64,000 nt of DNA from Tenrec ecaudatus (taxonomy: Eukaryota > Chordata > Mammalia > Afrosoricida > Tenrecidae), in the NCBI RefSeq assembly GCF_050624435.1, contig NC_134537.1:122749586-122813585 (forward strand). Direction: 5' to 3'. Shown one piece after another: positions 23,085 through 34,533 of this stretch; the stretch's first letter is position 1; every line of letters starts with the position of its first letter. The notes under the pieces are model-generated. The model was not told the origin of the DNA, made no database searches, and saw nothing but the letters and a program-made list of their open reading frames with translations. The position numbers were made by a program, and so were the translations under genes.

Positions 23085-24570
23085 AGGCGACTGGTAATTG
23101 CTACTAAATTAAACTTCCTTCCAACTTGCTCTGCCTGTGAGGAAGAGAAGAAGCTGTTGGTGGCACTTGTGGTATGGACACAGTTTGGACATAGTTTCTA
23201 GAGATGTACCATACTTTGTTCTATGTTAGATGGCATGATTGTATTTTCTTAATTAGCCAAAGTTTAATAGCCTTTTTATAGAAAATTTGCCACAATACGG
23301 TAATCAAAATAAGTATCCAGCACTTCAATGAAGCAATTATATATAGCCTTGTCTGCCAAATTTTCAATGGATAGCAAAAGTCATTAATTATTCGTGATTT
23401 TCTACATTAATAGTGCAGTGATTATTTGGAAGTTTAACATATCTGGATGCTTTGTATTTTAATTACAAAGTATTTAGGAAAGCTTTACATTTATATTTCT
23501 AGATGCTTTCCTACTATATTCCAGCATTTTATTTTATAAAAGAAATATCATCTCTTTGATATCGTGCTATTTTTAAAGTTAATTTTGGCCTTCCAGCTGA
23601 TTTTAACGTTATCATACCAAAATAAAATAATAGTTAACACTGTATAAATTCTATTCATCTTCAAGACTATCTGTATTTTATTGATAATTTTAAATTTGCA
23701 TAGTAAGTAAACTTCAGGGTGCATCATTTAACCCATAGTATATTTGCATCAATTTTAACAGCTTATAGTATAAATATATTATAATATTTTAAAGGCCTAA
23801 ATTACATATATAAATATGTTAAATACTGAAATAAAATGACTACCTCTCCTGCTGTTGTTCTTTATACGGAACAGCTATAACATGGGAATGCTTAGCAGAT
23901 AATTTTCAAAATGTTTCTCAAACTAGTGGTTTAATTTTGAAAATGTCTACTAAATTCTGAACTGTACTTGCATACAATTATATTGTCATTTTCAACATAT
24001 CTTCATCTACACCATTCCTGAAAAAATAGGATATGCTTAGTTATTAGGAAATACTTCCACATTGTAGGCCAATAAGTTCATAAAAATGTCCTGTTGTACC
24101 AAGTAGGAATTTGGGCCCCAGAGACAGTGGTTCTTTCTTCTTTGTCCAGGCCAGGAAGGCACAGTGCTCACATTAATTCTAAAATGCCAAGAAGTGTGAT
24201 TTGAACACAAATACAGAAAACTTACACATCTCTTGAGTCTAGCCAATCTATCACTTTCAAAGGGAATTTTCTGACATTAATAAACAAACAACAAAAACTG
24301 AAATACCCAGCAATATCCCCATTTTATTTCCCTATTTGTTTTTTTATCCATATTAAATTTAAGGAAATATATTTTAATGAAGAACTTGACTTGAAAATGT
24401 TAATGATATCCTGTTGTTTCTATTTATTTATATTGTTACTTACTTTTCATTTCTCCCCCATTTTTCTGATCCAATCTGTACATTCAATTCTTATAACTTT
24501 CCTTTGAGACATTTCCTCAGTAGTTGGTATAAATTGCATATCAAAATTATGATTATAAAGATGGCAACAT
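23085..24570. other. Very AT-rich sequence, nothing recognised
   Basis: There is no gene or supportable repeat. Runs such as 23590-23830 are among the most AT-rich in the window. Confidence 0.4.
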
Positions 24571-24576
24571 TATACA

Positions 24577-24656
24577 AATATGATTGATACAATGGATGTA
24601 TGGATTGTTATAAGAGCTGTAAGAGCCCCCAATGAAATGATCTTTAATAATAATTT
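24577..24656 (+). repeat. L1-lineage 3' tail, severely truncated
   Basis: 'CAATGGATGTATGGATTGTT' followed by ATAAGAGCTGTAAGAGCCCC and CAATGAAATGATC is the last ~80 bases of the afrotherian L1-type element. It faces the minus-strand copy starting at 24672, so the two 3' ends form an inverted repeat. Confidence 0.8.
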
Positions 24657-24671
24657 TTCAAGTATTTTCTT

Positions 24672-26889
24672 TTTAAAAAAATCATTTTATTGGGGGCTCA
24701 TACAACTCTTATCACAATCCACACATGCATCAATTGTTTAAAGCACATTTGTACATCCTTTGCTCTCATCATTCTCAAAACATTTGCTCTCCACCTAAGC
24801 ACCCCGGCATCAGCTTGTCACATTTTCCCTTCTCCCCACTGCCCCCTCCCTCATGAACGCTTGATAATTTATAAATTATTACTTTGTCATATCTTGTACT
24901 GTCTGATGTCGCCTTTCACCCACTTTTCTGCTGTCTGTCCCCCCAGGGAGGAGGTCATATGTAGATCCTTGTGATCAGTTCCCCCTTTCAACCCAACCCT
25001 CCTAGTATTGTCACTCTCACCACTGGTCCTAAAGGGATTCCCTGTGTTTCCAGTTCCTAGCTGTACCAGTGTACATCATCTGATCTAGCCAAATTTATAC
25101 GGTAGAATTAGGATCATGATAGTGGGGGTGGTGGGGGGAAGTATTTAGGAACTAGAGCAAAGTTGTATGTTTCATTGTTGCTACACTGCACCCTGACTGG
25201 CTCGTCTGTTCCCCAGGACCCTTCTGTAAGGGGATGTCCAGTTGCCTACAGAGGGGCCTTGGTTCTCCACTCCATACTCCCCCTTATTCACAATGGTATG
25301 ATTTTTTGTTCTGATGATACCTGATACCTGATCCCTTTGACACCTCATGATCACACAGGATGGTGCACTTCCTCCATGTGGGTTTTGTTGCTTCTCAGCT
25401 AGATGGCCGCTTGTTTACCTACAAGCCTTTAAGACCCCAGACGCTATATCTTTTAATAGCCGGGCACCATCAGCTTTCTTCACCACATTTGCCTGTTTGT
25501 CTTCAGCGATCATACTGGGGAGGTGAGCACACAATGATATGATTTTTTGTTCTTTGGTGCCTGATAACTGATCCCTTCAGGACCTCCAAGCACGCAGGCT
25601 GGTGTGTTTCTTCCGTGTGGGCTTTGTTGCTTCTGAACTAGATGACCGCTTGTTTACCTTCAAGCCTTTGAGACCCTTACACTATACCTTTGGACAGCTG
25701 GGCACCATCAGCTTTCTTCACCACATTTGCTTATTCACCCGCTTTGTCTTCAGCATTGTGTTGGGAAGGTGAGAATCATTGAATGCCAATTTATTAGAAC
25801 AAAGTATTCTTGCATTGAGGGAGTACTTGAGTGGAGGTCCAAAGTCTATCTGCTACCCTAACATTAAATCTATACATATATGCACATAGATCTATTTCCA
25901 CCTCCTCACATGTAAATATATTTATATATGCACATGCCTGTATTTAGACCTCTATAAATGTCCTTTACCTTGTAGCTCTTTCCTCTATTTCCTTTGACTT
26001 TCCTCTTGTCCCACTATCATGCTCAGCCTTCATTAGGGTTTCAGTAATTCCTCTAGGTTACATTACCCTTGGTCATGCCCTACCAGGCCTCCTATACCCT
26101 CCTCACCACTGATTTGGATCACTTGTTGTTCCCTTGTCCCTGGGTTTGTTAACACGACTACCTTTCCCCCACTCCCCCTTTCCCATGTCCCCCCAGATCC
26201 GTCGGTCCCATTATTTTCTCCTCCAGATTGTTCATCCAGCCTTTCTTATTTAGATAGACTTGTGGAGATAATAACATGCATAAAAAATAAGACAGAGCAA
26301 AACCAAGCAACAAAATAAAACAAAACCACAGCAAGCCAATGATAAAGAACAAAACAAAACACAACAAGAAAGAAAAGTTCGTAGGTAGTTCAAGGACTGT
26401 TTGTTGGCCTTTAGGAGTGTTTTCCAGTCAAGTCTGTTGGGGCACCAAGGCCTGGCCCCAAAGTCTAATTTTTATATTTCCTGGGGACTTTGTAGCTCTG
26501 TTACCCTTGCTGTTCTGTTGCACGCCCTTAGTGTTTTGCCTTGGTGTGGTGGGGTTAGGTCGGGCAGAATTCCCACACTGTGTCTCCAGTGTTGTCCCCT
26601 GTAGTGCTAAGGGTCAGTAAGGGATTATGTGTCTCATAGTGGGACTGGCCATGTGGTCTTCTCTCTGGGCTTACTGTTCTGAGCAGGAATATCATCCTCA
26701 AGGCTTTGTGGCCCAGGATGTGCTCCACTCTCTCTTCCTCCCACTTCATTTGCTCCCATGTGCTCTTATCAGACATGTCCCTCTCTTGGAGCGGCAGATT
26801 CAGTGCTGTCCTATGAAACAAATTCTTCTGGGGGGAGGGGGCAGGTGTCCATGTAGTTGGGATTGGGGCCGGCCTCAGATTTCTCTTAA
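24672..26889 (-). mobile_element. Afrotherian L1-lineage 3' region, 2.2 kb, with target duplication
   Basis: The longest single repeat in the window. On the minus strand it ends in a poly(A)-like tail (T-rich at 24672-24675) preceded by the family's 3' terminus ('TTTATTGGGGGCTCATACAA' in plus reading). AAGTATTTTCTT occurs perfectly at 24660-24671 and 26890-26901, a 12-base target duplication typical of L1 retrotransposition. The insertion is therefore complete and 5'-truncated within the 3' region. It encodes no protein I can recognise. An internal unit of ~241 bp is duplicated in tandem at 25291-25775. The assignment to L1 rests on the copy at 43257-43905, where the same 3' terminus is joined to L1-type 3' sequence. 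Confidence 0.85.
25291..25775 (-). repeat. Tandem ~241-bp units inside the L1-lineage 3' region
   Basis: Unit 1 runs from 25291 to 25531 and unit 2 from 25532 to about 25775. Each opens with CAATG(G/A)TATGATTTTTTG and includes CTGATCCCTT, 'CTTTGTTGCTTCT', 'CTAGATG' and 'GGCACCATCAGCTTTCTTCA', and closes near AGGTGAG. The units are clearly homologous but diverged, so the duplication is probably a fixed feature of the family rather than new in this copy. Confidence 0.85.
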
Positions 26890-26901
26890 AAGTATTTTCT
26901 T

Positions 26902-28155
26902 ACAATGAATTATAAGCTCTGTCTTAAAAGGGAAAGTTGGTCCAGTCAACATAGAAATTTCTTTTTTTCTTTTTTTTATCCTTCTGACCAGTTTCCTCTC
27001 TAATACATTTTTCCTCTGGTTTAGCAGAATGTGGGAGGAAAAGACAGCATCAACAATGAAAGGTTCCAGACCCTCCAACATTCTGCTCAATTCCATCCCT
27101 TTTAGAACCTTTCAGGTGGTTCTAAGAGCTTTCCTAAAGAAACTCAAAGAGCCATAACGAAAGTAGGCTTCCAAACAAGAGCAGCAATGCTTATGCAAAC
27201 CAGCGAGAGCAGGCACGGACTCCAAGAGCATGCAGCCTCGCAGTATTTGACCACAGAGCACAGAAAACACAACCAAGCAAGCATGCGACTGGGGCATTTA
27301 ATGCACGATCAGCACAAGTGTACCTTTAACTTCTCAGAAACATGTTTCCTCTGAGACATATTCAGCTCTGGACTATGTGGGACGTCACCCTCCACCTATT
27401 CGGGGGTGGCTCCAACCGACCAGCAATTGTATGGGTGTACAGGGCCCGGCAGCAGTTCATTCGGATGTGCACCTGGTCACTTTGAGTCGGAACCAACTCA
27501 ATGCCATCTAACAACGATTTTCTCAGTGACTCCTTTTAATACCGGGTCTCAGTATGTCACGAGATTTCCCTACACTCACATCATATTAAAACGTTTAAGA
27601 AAGCAATGGCTGACTGCTTAACAGTGAGCTTACTCTTCTGCAGAACAGACAAAGCGGTCTGAACACCCTGTCATCTCAATATGCAGTGTACAGTGTACAG
27701 AGGGAAAAGACCAGCTCAGGAGCAGCTCAGTGCTCGTGCGACGGGGCCACCACAGGCAACAATCCGAGGACCTCCCGAAACAAGTGTAATTAATACATCA
27801 GGCAGACATTTGTCACTGCTGACCAGTTTACCCAGTGGGGATAAACAACTTTTAAAAGAACTTGCCTCTTTGTGTGTAGGTTTAGAAATTTGTATGGGAT
27901 GGCATTCCTAGTAGTTAAGATGCAAAACATGTTAATACTATATAGACATATATATAGCTTTCCTCATGAGACACATTATATGGTGGCAATGTCATACAAA
28001 GAGGAGTATACCCAGAAGCTTGGATGGAGCTCAAGTGTCTTATGTAAGAGGATGTTTCATTCAGAAAGCAAGCAAAACTATTTTCCGCTCTTGACTTTCT
28101 TTAAGCCTCTGGTTATAATCAATTTCATCAAGCAATATGGAAAATATTGTTTGGG
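26902..28155. other. Mostly unique sequence with one SINE tail
   Basis: No gene is recognised. The only repeat I can support is the AfroSINE tail near 27465-27525. Confidence 0.35.
27463..27525 (+). mobile_element. AfroSINE/RTE 3' tail fragment
   Basis: 'GGTCACTTTGAGTCGGAACC' followed by AACTCAATGCCATCTAACAAC is the tail shared by AfroSINE and the 3' end of RTE LINEs, which mobilise it. The upstream 60 bases are too diverged to assign. Confidence 0.65.
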
Positions 28156-28156
28156 G

Positions 28157-28310
28157 GCCCACCGAGTTGGTTTTCAACTCACAGTGACACCCTGCTCTCT
28201 GGCCTGTGAGAGAATCAAGCCGCCCAGTGGTCTTCTCTCGGCTGTACTCTTTAAGGGGGCACCTCACCGGTGTGTCCTCACCCAGGGCCACTGGTTAGGG
28301 TCAAGCTGCC
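28157..28310 (-). mobile_element. Possible degraded AfroSINE
   Basis: 'GTTTTCAACTCACAGTGACA' and CCCTG look like an AfroSINE tail in reverse. The rest is only weakly similar. Confidence 0.35.
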
Positions 28311-28867
28311 AGCATTTCAGCTGGTGGCTGATCCCGGGGATCCACGTGAACACTGAAGAGAAAAGTGTTCCCTTTAGGTGAGCATTAGAAAGAAAATTTA
28401 AATCCAGGATTTAAGATGGTTTGTTTTCAGTTGTAGAATATAATTCAACAGAGTTCAGAACAGAAAAATGGCAACAGACGCAAAGGAGTTCTAAGTTCAC
28501 AATCAGTAAGTGCTATACATTGAATGATCAGCCCAACTATTTGCTTAACAAAACATTTAAAATCACAATCACTGGGATCCAATAAACTACCAAAAATACT
28601 ATTGAAAAGTATTGTTTCTCCCGTACAAAAGGTAATATACCTCCAGGGCTTCAGCAGCTGGTTGAAACATTTCCCTTGGTACATTCCGGAGCCTTGCTTT
28701 CCCCCAATGTCTTGAGGGCAGCACAGATTTCTTTCAGTGCCATCACCTTTGATCATATGCTACCTCGAGAAACGGTTGAATGGTGACCACACTTTTTGGT
28801 ACATGGCCTGCATATTTCTTTTAATGCTTCCCGTACAGTTCAATATTTTGTCCATAAGAATTTGAAA

Positions 28868-29048
28868 ACCTGAGTAGATGCTAACTCATCGTGACCCTTT
28901 AGGACGGGATAGAACTGCCCCCTGTGAATTTCTGAGACTTCTGGAGTAGAAAACTCTTAACTTTGTGCCAAGGAGCAGTTGGTAGTTTGGAACTTGGGGC
29001 CTTGGGGTTAGCAGCCCAGTGTGCAACCACTCCACCACCGGGGCTCCT
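28868..29048 (-). mobile_element. AfroSINE, near full length
   Basis: 'GCTAACTCATCGTGACCCTT', 'GATAGAACTGCCCCCTGTGA', 'CTTGGGGTTAGCAGCCCAGT' and the 5' end CCGGGGCTCCT appear in the right order in reverse. Confidence 0.88.
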
Positions 29049-29122
29049 CACTTTGACTGTAGCATCTTTTAATTTTGAATTTGCAGCTGGATGTTTTCTT
29101 CCATACTTTCAGCTCTAGATAT

Positions 29123-29636
29123 TGTGTTGGTCTGGGTTGACTAGAGAAACAGATTCATCGGCACTCATATGTGTGTAAGAAAGAGCTTCATATCAAAGAG
29201 CAATTGTACATTGAGAAACATCACAGCACCATCCAGATCAAGTCTGTAAGTCGATATTAGCCCATATGTCCACTGCTAATTCATAAATTCCTTTTGAGAC
29301 TCATACAGCCATGCAATAATGCTGAGTACAGGAAGATCACAGGCCAGAGGGTGGAAAATCTTATAGATCCAGTGGCAGAGGAAGGATCCCAGGGCTAATG
29401 TGGGTCTCCACGTGGCTCCCTTAGCTCCAGGGCTCTGGCTCCATCAGCTTAACTCCAGGTGGCTTGTTAGCAGGAATGTCTAGCAGAGAGAGTGTGTGTG
29501 TATCCCGCCTCCAGCAAGCTATTTATCTCCATATGCCTCCAAAAAGGTCCTCAAGCTGCAACCTGATGGACAGGCTAAACTCCACCCCTTTACTCTTAAT
29601 AGTCTCAAGTTGGCATCAGATTGTGCAACTACCACA
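29123..29636 (-). mobile_element. ERVL solo LTR, MLT2-like, second copy
   Basis: This is the reverse-oriented homologue of the LTR at 10234-10734, and the two align over their whole length by eye. In plus reading it begins 'TGTGTTGGTCTGGGTTGACT' and ends GCAACTACCACA. Shared blocks include CACTCATATGTG, 'GATCACAGGCCAGAGGGTGG' and 'CACGTGGCTCC'. The flanks GATAT and GATGC share three of five bases, so the target duplication is eroded. No internal viral region is present. Confidence 0.8.
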
Positions 29637-29964
29637 GATGCTGAGTGTGTTCTTCCTTTCTGGCCTTCTCATCCCAGTAGTTAAACATTTCATTATAAAA
29701 CTTAATATAGGTTAATATAGATTCAAGCCGTGCTTATCATATAAAATACACAAACAAGGAGAAAAGAGGCTTGTAAGGACATTTTCACTGGAATGTCCCA
29801 GATCACAAATGATTTCTCAGAGGGTTTTCAACACCCTCACATTTACTTGCACCTTTTAGGTGCTATCATACCACTTTGCACATTATATTATTGTTATCTT
29901 ATTTTGACGAGATTGCCTCTATCCGTGCTACCTCATCCCATCAGAAAGTGAACTCCATGAGCCA

Positions 29965-30172
29965 CAGGAGCCTGGCCAGCAGCGTGGGCCACTCACTGGG
30001 CTGTTGCTGCTGCGAGGTCAGCAGAAACCAGCAGCAGCTCAGGGGGGAATGAGGAGGCTTTCTACCCCAGAGAGAGTTACAGTGGGAAACCCACAGGGCA
30101 AGTTCTGCGCTGTCCTATAGGGTCGCTAAGAGCTCTAATGGACTCAACGGTAGTGATTTTGTTTTGGGTTTA
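29965..30172 (+). mobile_element. AfroSINE, near full length
   Basis: The order is: head 'GAGCCTGGCCAGCAGCGTGG', body 'GAGGCTTTCTACCCCAGAG', 'GAAACCCACAGGGCAAGTTC' and tail 'TCCTATAGGGTCGCTAAGAG' with AATGGACTCAACGG. Confidence 0.85.
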
Positions 30173-30354
30173 TCTCACCATGTGCATGACCAAGGACAAA
30201 TGAGGGGTCAATGAAGAATCAGGCCAAGTAGCTTATTGGAGGGAATGTAAACAAATGAAATTTGCACCACAGAGACCTAATTAAAGCTATATAAACTCCT
30301 TGTATTAGTCCCTAATAAAATGTAAAAAAAGAAAAGAGGAGAAAAAAATGATTA

Positions 30355-30485
30355 GGGCAAGGACTGTACAGATGTGCTTTATACAATTGATGTATGTATA
30401 TGTATGAACTGTGATAAGAATTGTATGAGCCCCTAATAAATTGTTAAAATTTTAAAAAAATTGAAAAAAAAAGAAAGAAAGCTAT
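30355..30485 (+). repeat. L1-lineage 3' end with A-rich tail
   Basis: 'GGACTGTACAGATGTGCTTT' and 'GATGTATGTATATGTATGAA' are followed by TGTGATAAGAATTGTATGAG and CCCCTAATAAA, then an A-rich tail. The terminus is homologous to the other L1-lineage copies, but the upstream bases differ, which indicates a distinct subfamily. Confidence 0.8.
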
Positions 30486-30489
30486 ATAA

Positions 30490-32220
30490 ACTCTTAATGG
30501 AGCCCCTTTAACTTTCAATGTGAGAAAATTCACATCCTTGAAATGAATGACTGTTTTATTTTGTTTACTTTGTTAGTGTATTTTTATATGTTACTGAGTT
30601 TCATGCCAGAGCAGTCATTGTTGAATCTTCACATTCTCTCAATGAATCAAAACATGACACACCCAAACCAATCTAACTCATTTAGGCAGCCTTAGACTCT
30701 CATCTCCTGGACAATGTAACTATGTGCTGCTTTTCTTTCATAATCATGAAAAATCATTAAAAAATTAGGAAGGTATAGTTTTCTCCCTTGCTTGAAAACC
30801 TATTATTCATTTTGCTGAGAGCATGTGGTCAATATGTTAAAAGGTCAAAAGCAAAAGGTCAATAACTCAAGTGACTGGCATTACATCTTGAATTCTTTGG
30901 GCACTGACTTTACTTAGACACATGATTTTTTATATGATATGTGGCCCAAGAGCTGATTATATCACTGACTTCCTTTCTCCCAGAGATTTAATTTCATAAG
31001 ACAGACATAGCTCATAGATTTGTATAATAATAATAATTTTCCTTGAATTAAAACAAAAACCTCCTCCTGAAATATGCCAAATATTTCGAATAAAATTTCT
31101 ATTGAATTGAGACTTGAGGTCAGCAGAAAGGAGGTGCTGTCACCCACATCTATAAAGAGGACAAATGGCATTCAGAGCTGTACGTCATCCAGTGTAGTTG
31201 GGCAATCACTTTCCTTTGACCCCCGAATGCTTTCTGTTGACGGTTTTCTGGTAAAGTAGATTCACTTGGTCTCTGAATTGTTATCTGGACTATTAAAATA
31301 GCAGAAGAAGCTTGAACTCTGAGCTTTTGCTTCCTCTGGAGTGGACGGCGAAAACATGTCCTCAGAATTCTTGGTTTACTCTTTTTGGCCCCTTCTTTTG
31401 CAACTGTCAAGATCTGAAAATTATGATCACAAAGTTATGTTTCCTGGGTAATGTTCCATTCATGAACTGCTTCCCGTCCAGAATCTCAGTCGTTTGATTG
31501 CCCTCTGATTGTGACTCAGCCAGTGAGAGGCGGGGCTGGATTGCCGCAGAGCAGCTCCGGTCTGGGGGACAGGGAGACCAGAAGCATTGCCACCAGAGAC
31601 TCAAGGGATCCAGTTCTTCCAAATACTTGTTACTGGGTTGGGTCACTCAGCCAACGTTTTAAATGCAAGTGTTATGATTTCCAAGCAAAAGATAAAACGT
31701 GTTTAAGAAAGGTGCACGGACTCTAGCTAAAGCTCCTGCAGGAGCAGCACGCTTCTGGGCCGGCCCTGAGAGCGCTTCCTTCCCAAGAGACCCAGCTGTG
31801 TTCATTAATCAGCGTCATCTCTTGGCAAATAAATCAGAATTCTCTCTGGCAAGTAGAATGACAGATAGAAAATGATTTTCAGCGAGTCATTAAACTCCCT
31901 TTGCGCAATCAGTGATGGTCTGGAAACAATTTTCCACCTGCCATCGATAGCCACGACTGCACAACTGCGTAGTGTGATTCTAAGCAGGGGAAGCCACGGG
32001 TACAATTAGGGTATAGGAACACGAGGAAGGCCCCAGCTGAGAAAGCAGAAGGGGCAGGGGAGGGGAGGAGAGAGATAAGAACTGTGTTTGTGATGGCAAA
32101 GCAGTAGCCCCTTCAGAGCAATAAGGAAGGCTCTAGAGGAGAGAAAGAAGGAAGATGCACAAGGAAGTAGGGCTACTACCGAAGCAAGAGAGGATATCAA
32201 GGAAGATGAGACCCAACAAC
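30490..32220. other. Unique sequence, nothing recognised
   Basis: I see no gene. The segment 31490-31760 is slightly GC-richer with a few CpGs, but it falls well short of an island. Confidence 0.35.
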
Positions 32221-32224
32221 AGGG

Positions 32225-32545
32225 GTATGGTTCCGCCGATTACGAGAATTTACATATAGCCTCCTCCCTAGGGGATGGACAACAGAAAAGTAGGTGGAGG
32301 GAGATGTTGGACAGTGTAAGACATGACAAAAATAATAATAATTTAGAAATGATCAAGGGTTCATGAGGGAGGGTGTCACAGAGAGGGAGGGGGAAAATGA
32401 GGAGCTGATACCAAGGGCTCAAGCAGAAAGCAACTGTTTTGAGAATGATGATGGCAACAAATGTCCAAATGTGCTTGACACAATGGATGGATGAATTGCG
32501 ATGAGTTATACGAGCCCCCGATAAAATGATTTTTTAAAAAGAGAG
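32225..32545 (+). mobile_element. Afrotherian L1-lineage 3' end
   Basis: It reads 'CATATAGCCTCCTCCCTAGG', 'GGGCTCAAGCAGAAAGCAAC' and 'CTTGACACAATGGATGGATG', ending CGAGCCCCCGATAAAATGAT plus an A-rich tail. It is collinear in reverse with 24680-24980. Confidence 0.88.
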
Positions 32546-32910
32546 TTTGGGGGAGGCTGGGCCTCTGGGGTACAAGATTGGATGGGTCAACTACCAAGAG
32601 CTAGAGGGGAGATGACGAAATTACCAACACACGGCCTTAGTACAGTGCTGATGTGGGGGAGACTGCACTGGGGGTCGCTGCGGGTGAAGTCATTGACGGG
32701 CTGGGCTGTTGAAGCCCAGAGTCAGGTATGAGAGCAGATTAGGAACGGTGTGTCCCTCCGCCCTCTTATGTCCTGGCACCAAGTGTCTCAACATGCTTTT
32801 CTTTAAACAAAAATTATGTAAATTATTGTGACCTTAAATGCCTGGTGTGAGCAAGATCTTTTCAAATAGTCCTTTAAATGGGAAGCTGTGGTTATAGGCT
32901 GGGAGTTGTC
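32546..32910. other. Unique sequence, nothing recognised
   Basis: No gene or supportable repeat was seen. Confidence 0.3.
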
Positions 32911-32914
32911 CATA

Positions 32915-33060
32915 CAATGGTTAGAAGCATGGGCTTGGGACCCACAGAGTTGGGTGGGGATCCTGGCTCTACAGTCTGCGTGTAGTGAGTTGGGTGAAGA
33001 TCCAAATCTCCTGGTGCCACAGGTTTCCGTCTAAATTGGTATAAGAATAATATGGGGCAT
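32915..33060 (+). repeat. MIR SINE, 5' half
   Basis: 'ATGGTTAGAAGCATGGGCTT' with GGGACCCACAGAGTTGGG and 'GATCCTGGCTCTACAG' matches the tRNA-derived head and core of MIR, in order. Confidence 0.75.
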
Positions 33061-33369
33061 TAGGGGTGTGGCTATTGTATACTGCAGTCTCTGATATAAA
33101 ATATCCCACAAATGTGAAATATTATTGCTGTGGTTAAGTATTCATAGACCAGAAATTTATAGTAGGATTCTCTTCATCCCTGTGGTCCAATTACTTAGCT
33201 CTGGGTCCTCTAATGGACTCTGATAGCTACAAAAGGTTGAAGGTCCATGGCCAGAGGTCAACTGGAGTTCTCTCTCTGAAGCCTTCTTAGGAGCCGCCGA
33301 CCTGTGTACTGGTAGGATGCTAACGCACTTCAGTGATCCCCTGGCTACCACTACCTCCACCGTCATTCA

Positions 33370-33563
33370 CTATCACTAAGTCCAATTCAGCTCATGGTGA
33401 CCCTAGAGGAGGCCACGGGTAGAACTTATTCAAAGGATTTTCAAGACTGTAAATCTCTATGGGAATAGCCAGATTCATCTTTCTCCCAAGAGCCATTGGT
33501 GGCTTTGAACGGCCAATGTGATGGTTGCCATCCCAGTGCCTAACTCAATGCATCATCAGGGCC
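33370..33563 (-). mobile_element. AfroSINE, near full length
   Basis: In reverse it reads 'CTAAGTCCAATTCAGCTCAT', GGTGACCC, 'CAGATTCATCTTTCTCCCAA', 'GCCATTGGTGGCTTTGAACG' and the 5' end CATCAGGGCCCC. Confidence 0.85.
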
Positions 33564-33565
33564 CC

Positions 33566-34344
33566 ACATAGGGTACAGAAACCTCAGAGGGACTTGACAA
33601 AAATCATGCAGCCATTAGTCAAGCAGCATTTTAAGAGAGATAAATTTTGACTGCTCTAAAGACAGTCATTAGGAAGAAATAATGTGAATTAACAACTAAC
33701 ATATTAGGCTTAGCCTTTAGTTTTTGTACAAAGTCTGAGAATGAGAAAAAGTTGGGGGTTTTTTTCTATTGAAGTTAGAAGTATTGTACCTTTACTATTT
33801 ATTGGGGATAAGAGTAAACTGACAAATGTTCTCTAATGGGTTTGTGGAAAGTAAATGGCTTATACATGGCATGGGTATAGAACAGGATCTGGCATGTAAA
33901 AGATGCCCCCAAATGTTAGCCAGTGCTAGAGGCCAGTGCTGTGCTTCTCTGCTTCTCCAGGAAGCGTGCAGTCATTGGGGACGAGTCACGGTCTGTTCCT
34001 AAGGACTGTTAGTGTTCAGAAAAGCAGGGGCAGGAAGTCCTAATTACCCAGAATGCCCAGCACCAACAGAACACGGAGCAAGCCCTTGGAATGTTTATGA
34101 CCGTATTTCCCTGGACGACTTCAGAAGTGTGTGAGGTGATGCACGGAGAGATCTGAAATCAAGAGAACACTGTGTCCAAGTGAGCTGAGTGGGAGAGAAC
34201 ACCAGAACTTGGTTGGGTGTTCTGGAATGTGGGAACAATCGAAGAGACGGGGTGCAGGCGAGCCCATGGGCTTTGCAAGTCTTTCATTTCCAGTTCGGCA
34301 ACTGTGAATGAATACATGAGGGCATCCTGGGGCTCCCCTGTTGT
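33566..34344. other. Unique sequence with possible MIR remnants
   Basis: Two short stretches (about 33580-33620 and 33860-33925, for example 'GATCTGGCATGTAAAAGATG') resemble decayed MIR. I do not assign them. Confidence 0.3.
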
Positions 34345-34533
34345 TGGGCAACAGCTACTCAGTTTTTGACTCCTAGCAACCTGAGATGACAAGGTAGCGC
34401 CGCAGCATGGGCTGGCCTGGGCTCTAGTCTTGGCAGAAGCAGTCACCTCTTTCTTCCATGTAGCAGCTGGTGGGTTTGAACTGCTGGCTTTTCAGGGTGC
34501 AGCTGACTTCCTCACCGCTGCACCGCCAGGGTC
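34345..34533 (-). mobile_element. AfroSINE
   Basis: 'GACTCCTAGCAACCTGAGAT', 'CACCTCTTTCTTCCATGTAG', 'CAGCTGGTGGGTTTGAACTG' and the head 'CTGCACCGCCAGGGTCCC' occur in reverse order. Confidence 0.82.

Noticed and set aside
24672..26889. Possible endogenous retrovirus or gene in the 2.2-kb block
   Set aside because: The 12-base target duplication, the poly(A)-side terminus shared with other copies, and the absence of LTRs or viral domains point to L1-type retrotransposition.
27872..28381. 169-codon plus frame
   Set aside because: It has no family signature and its 3' half overlaps a probable degraded AfroSINE.
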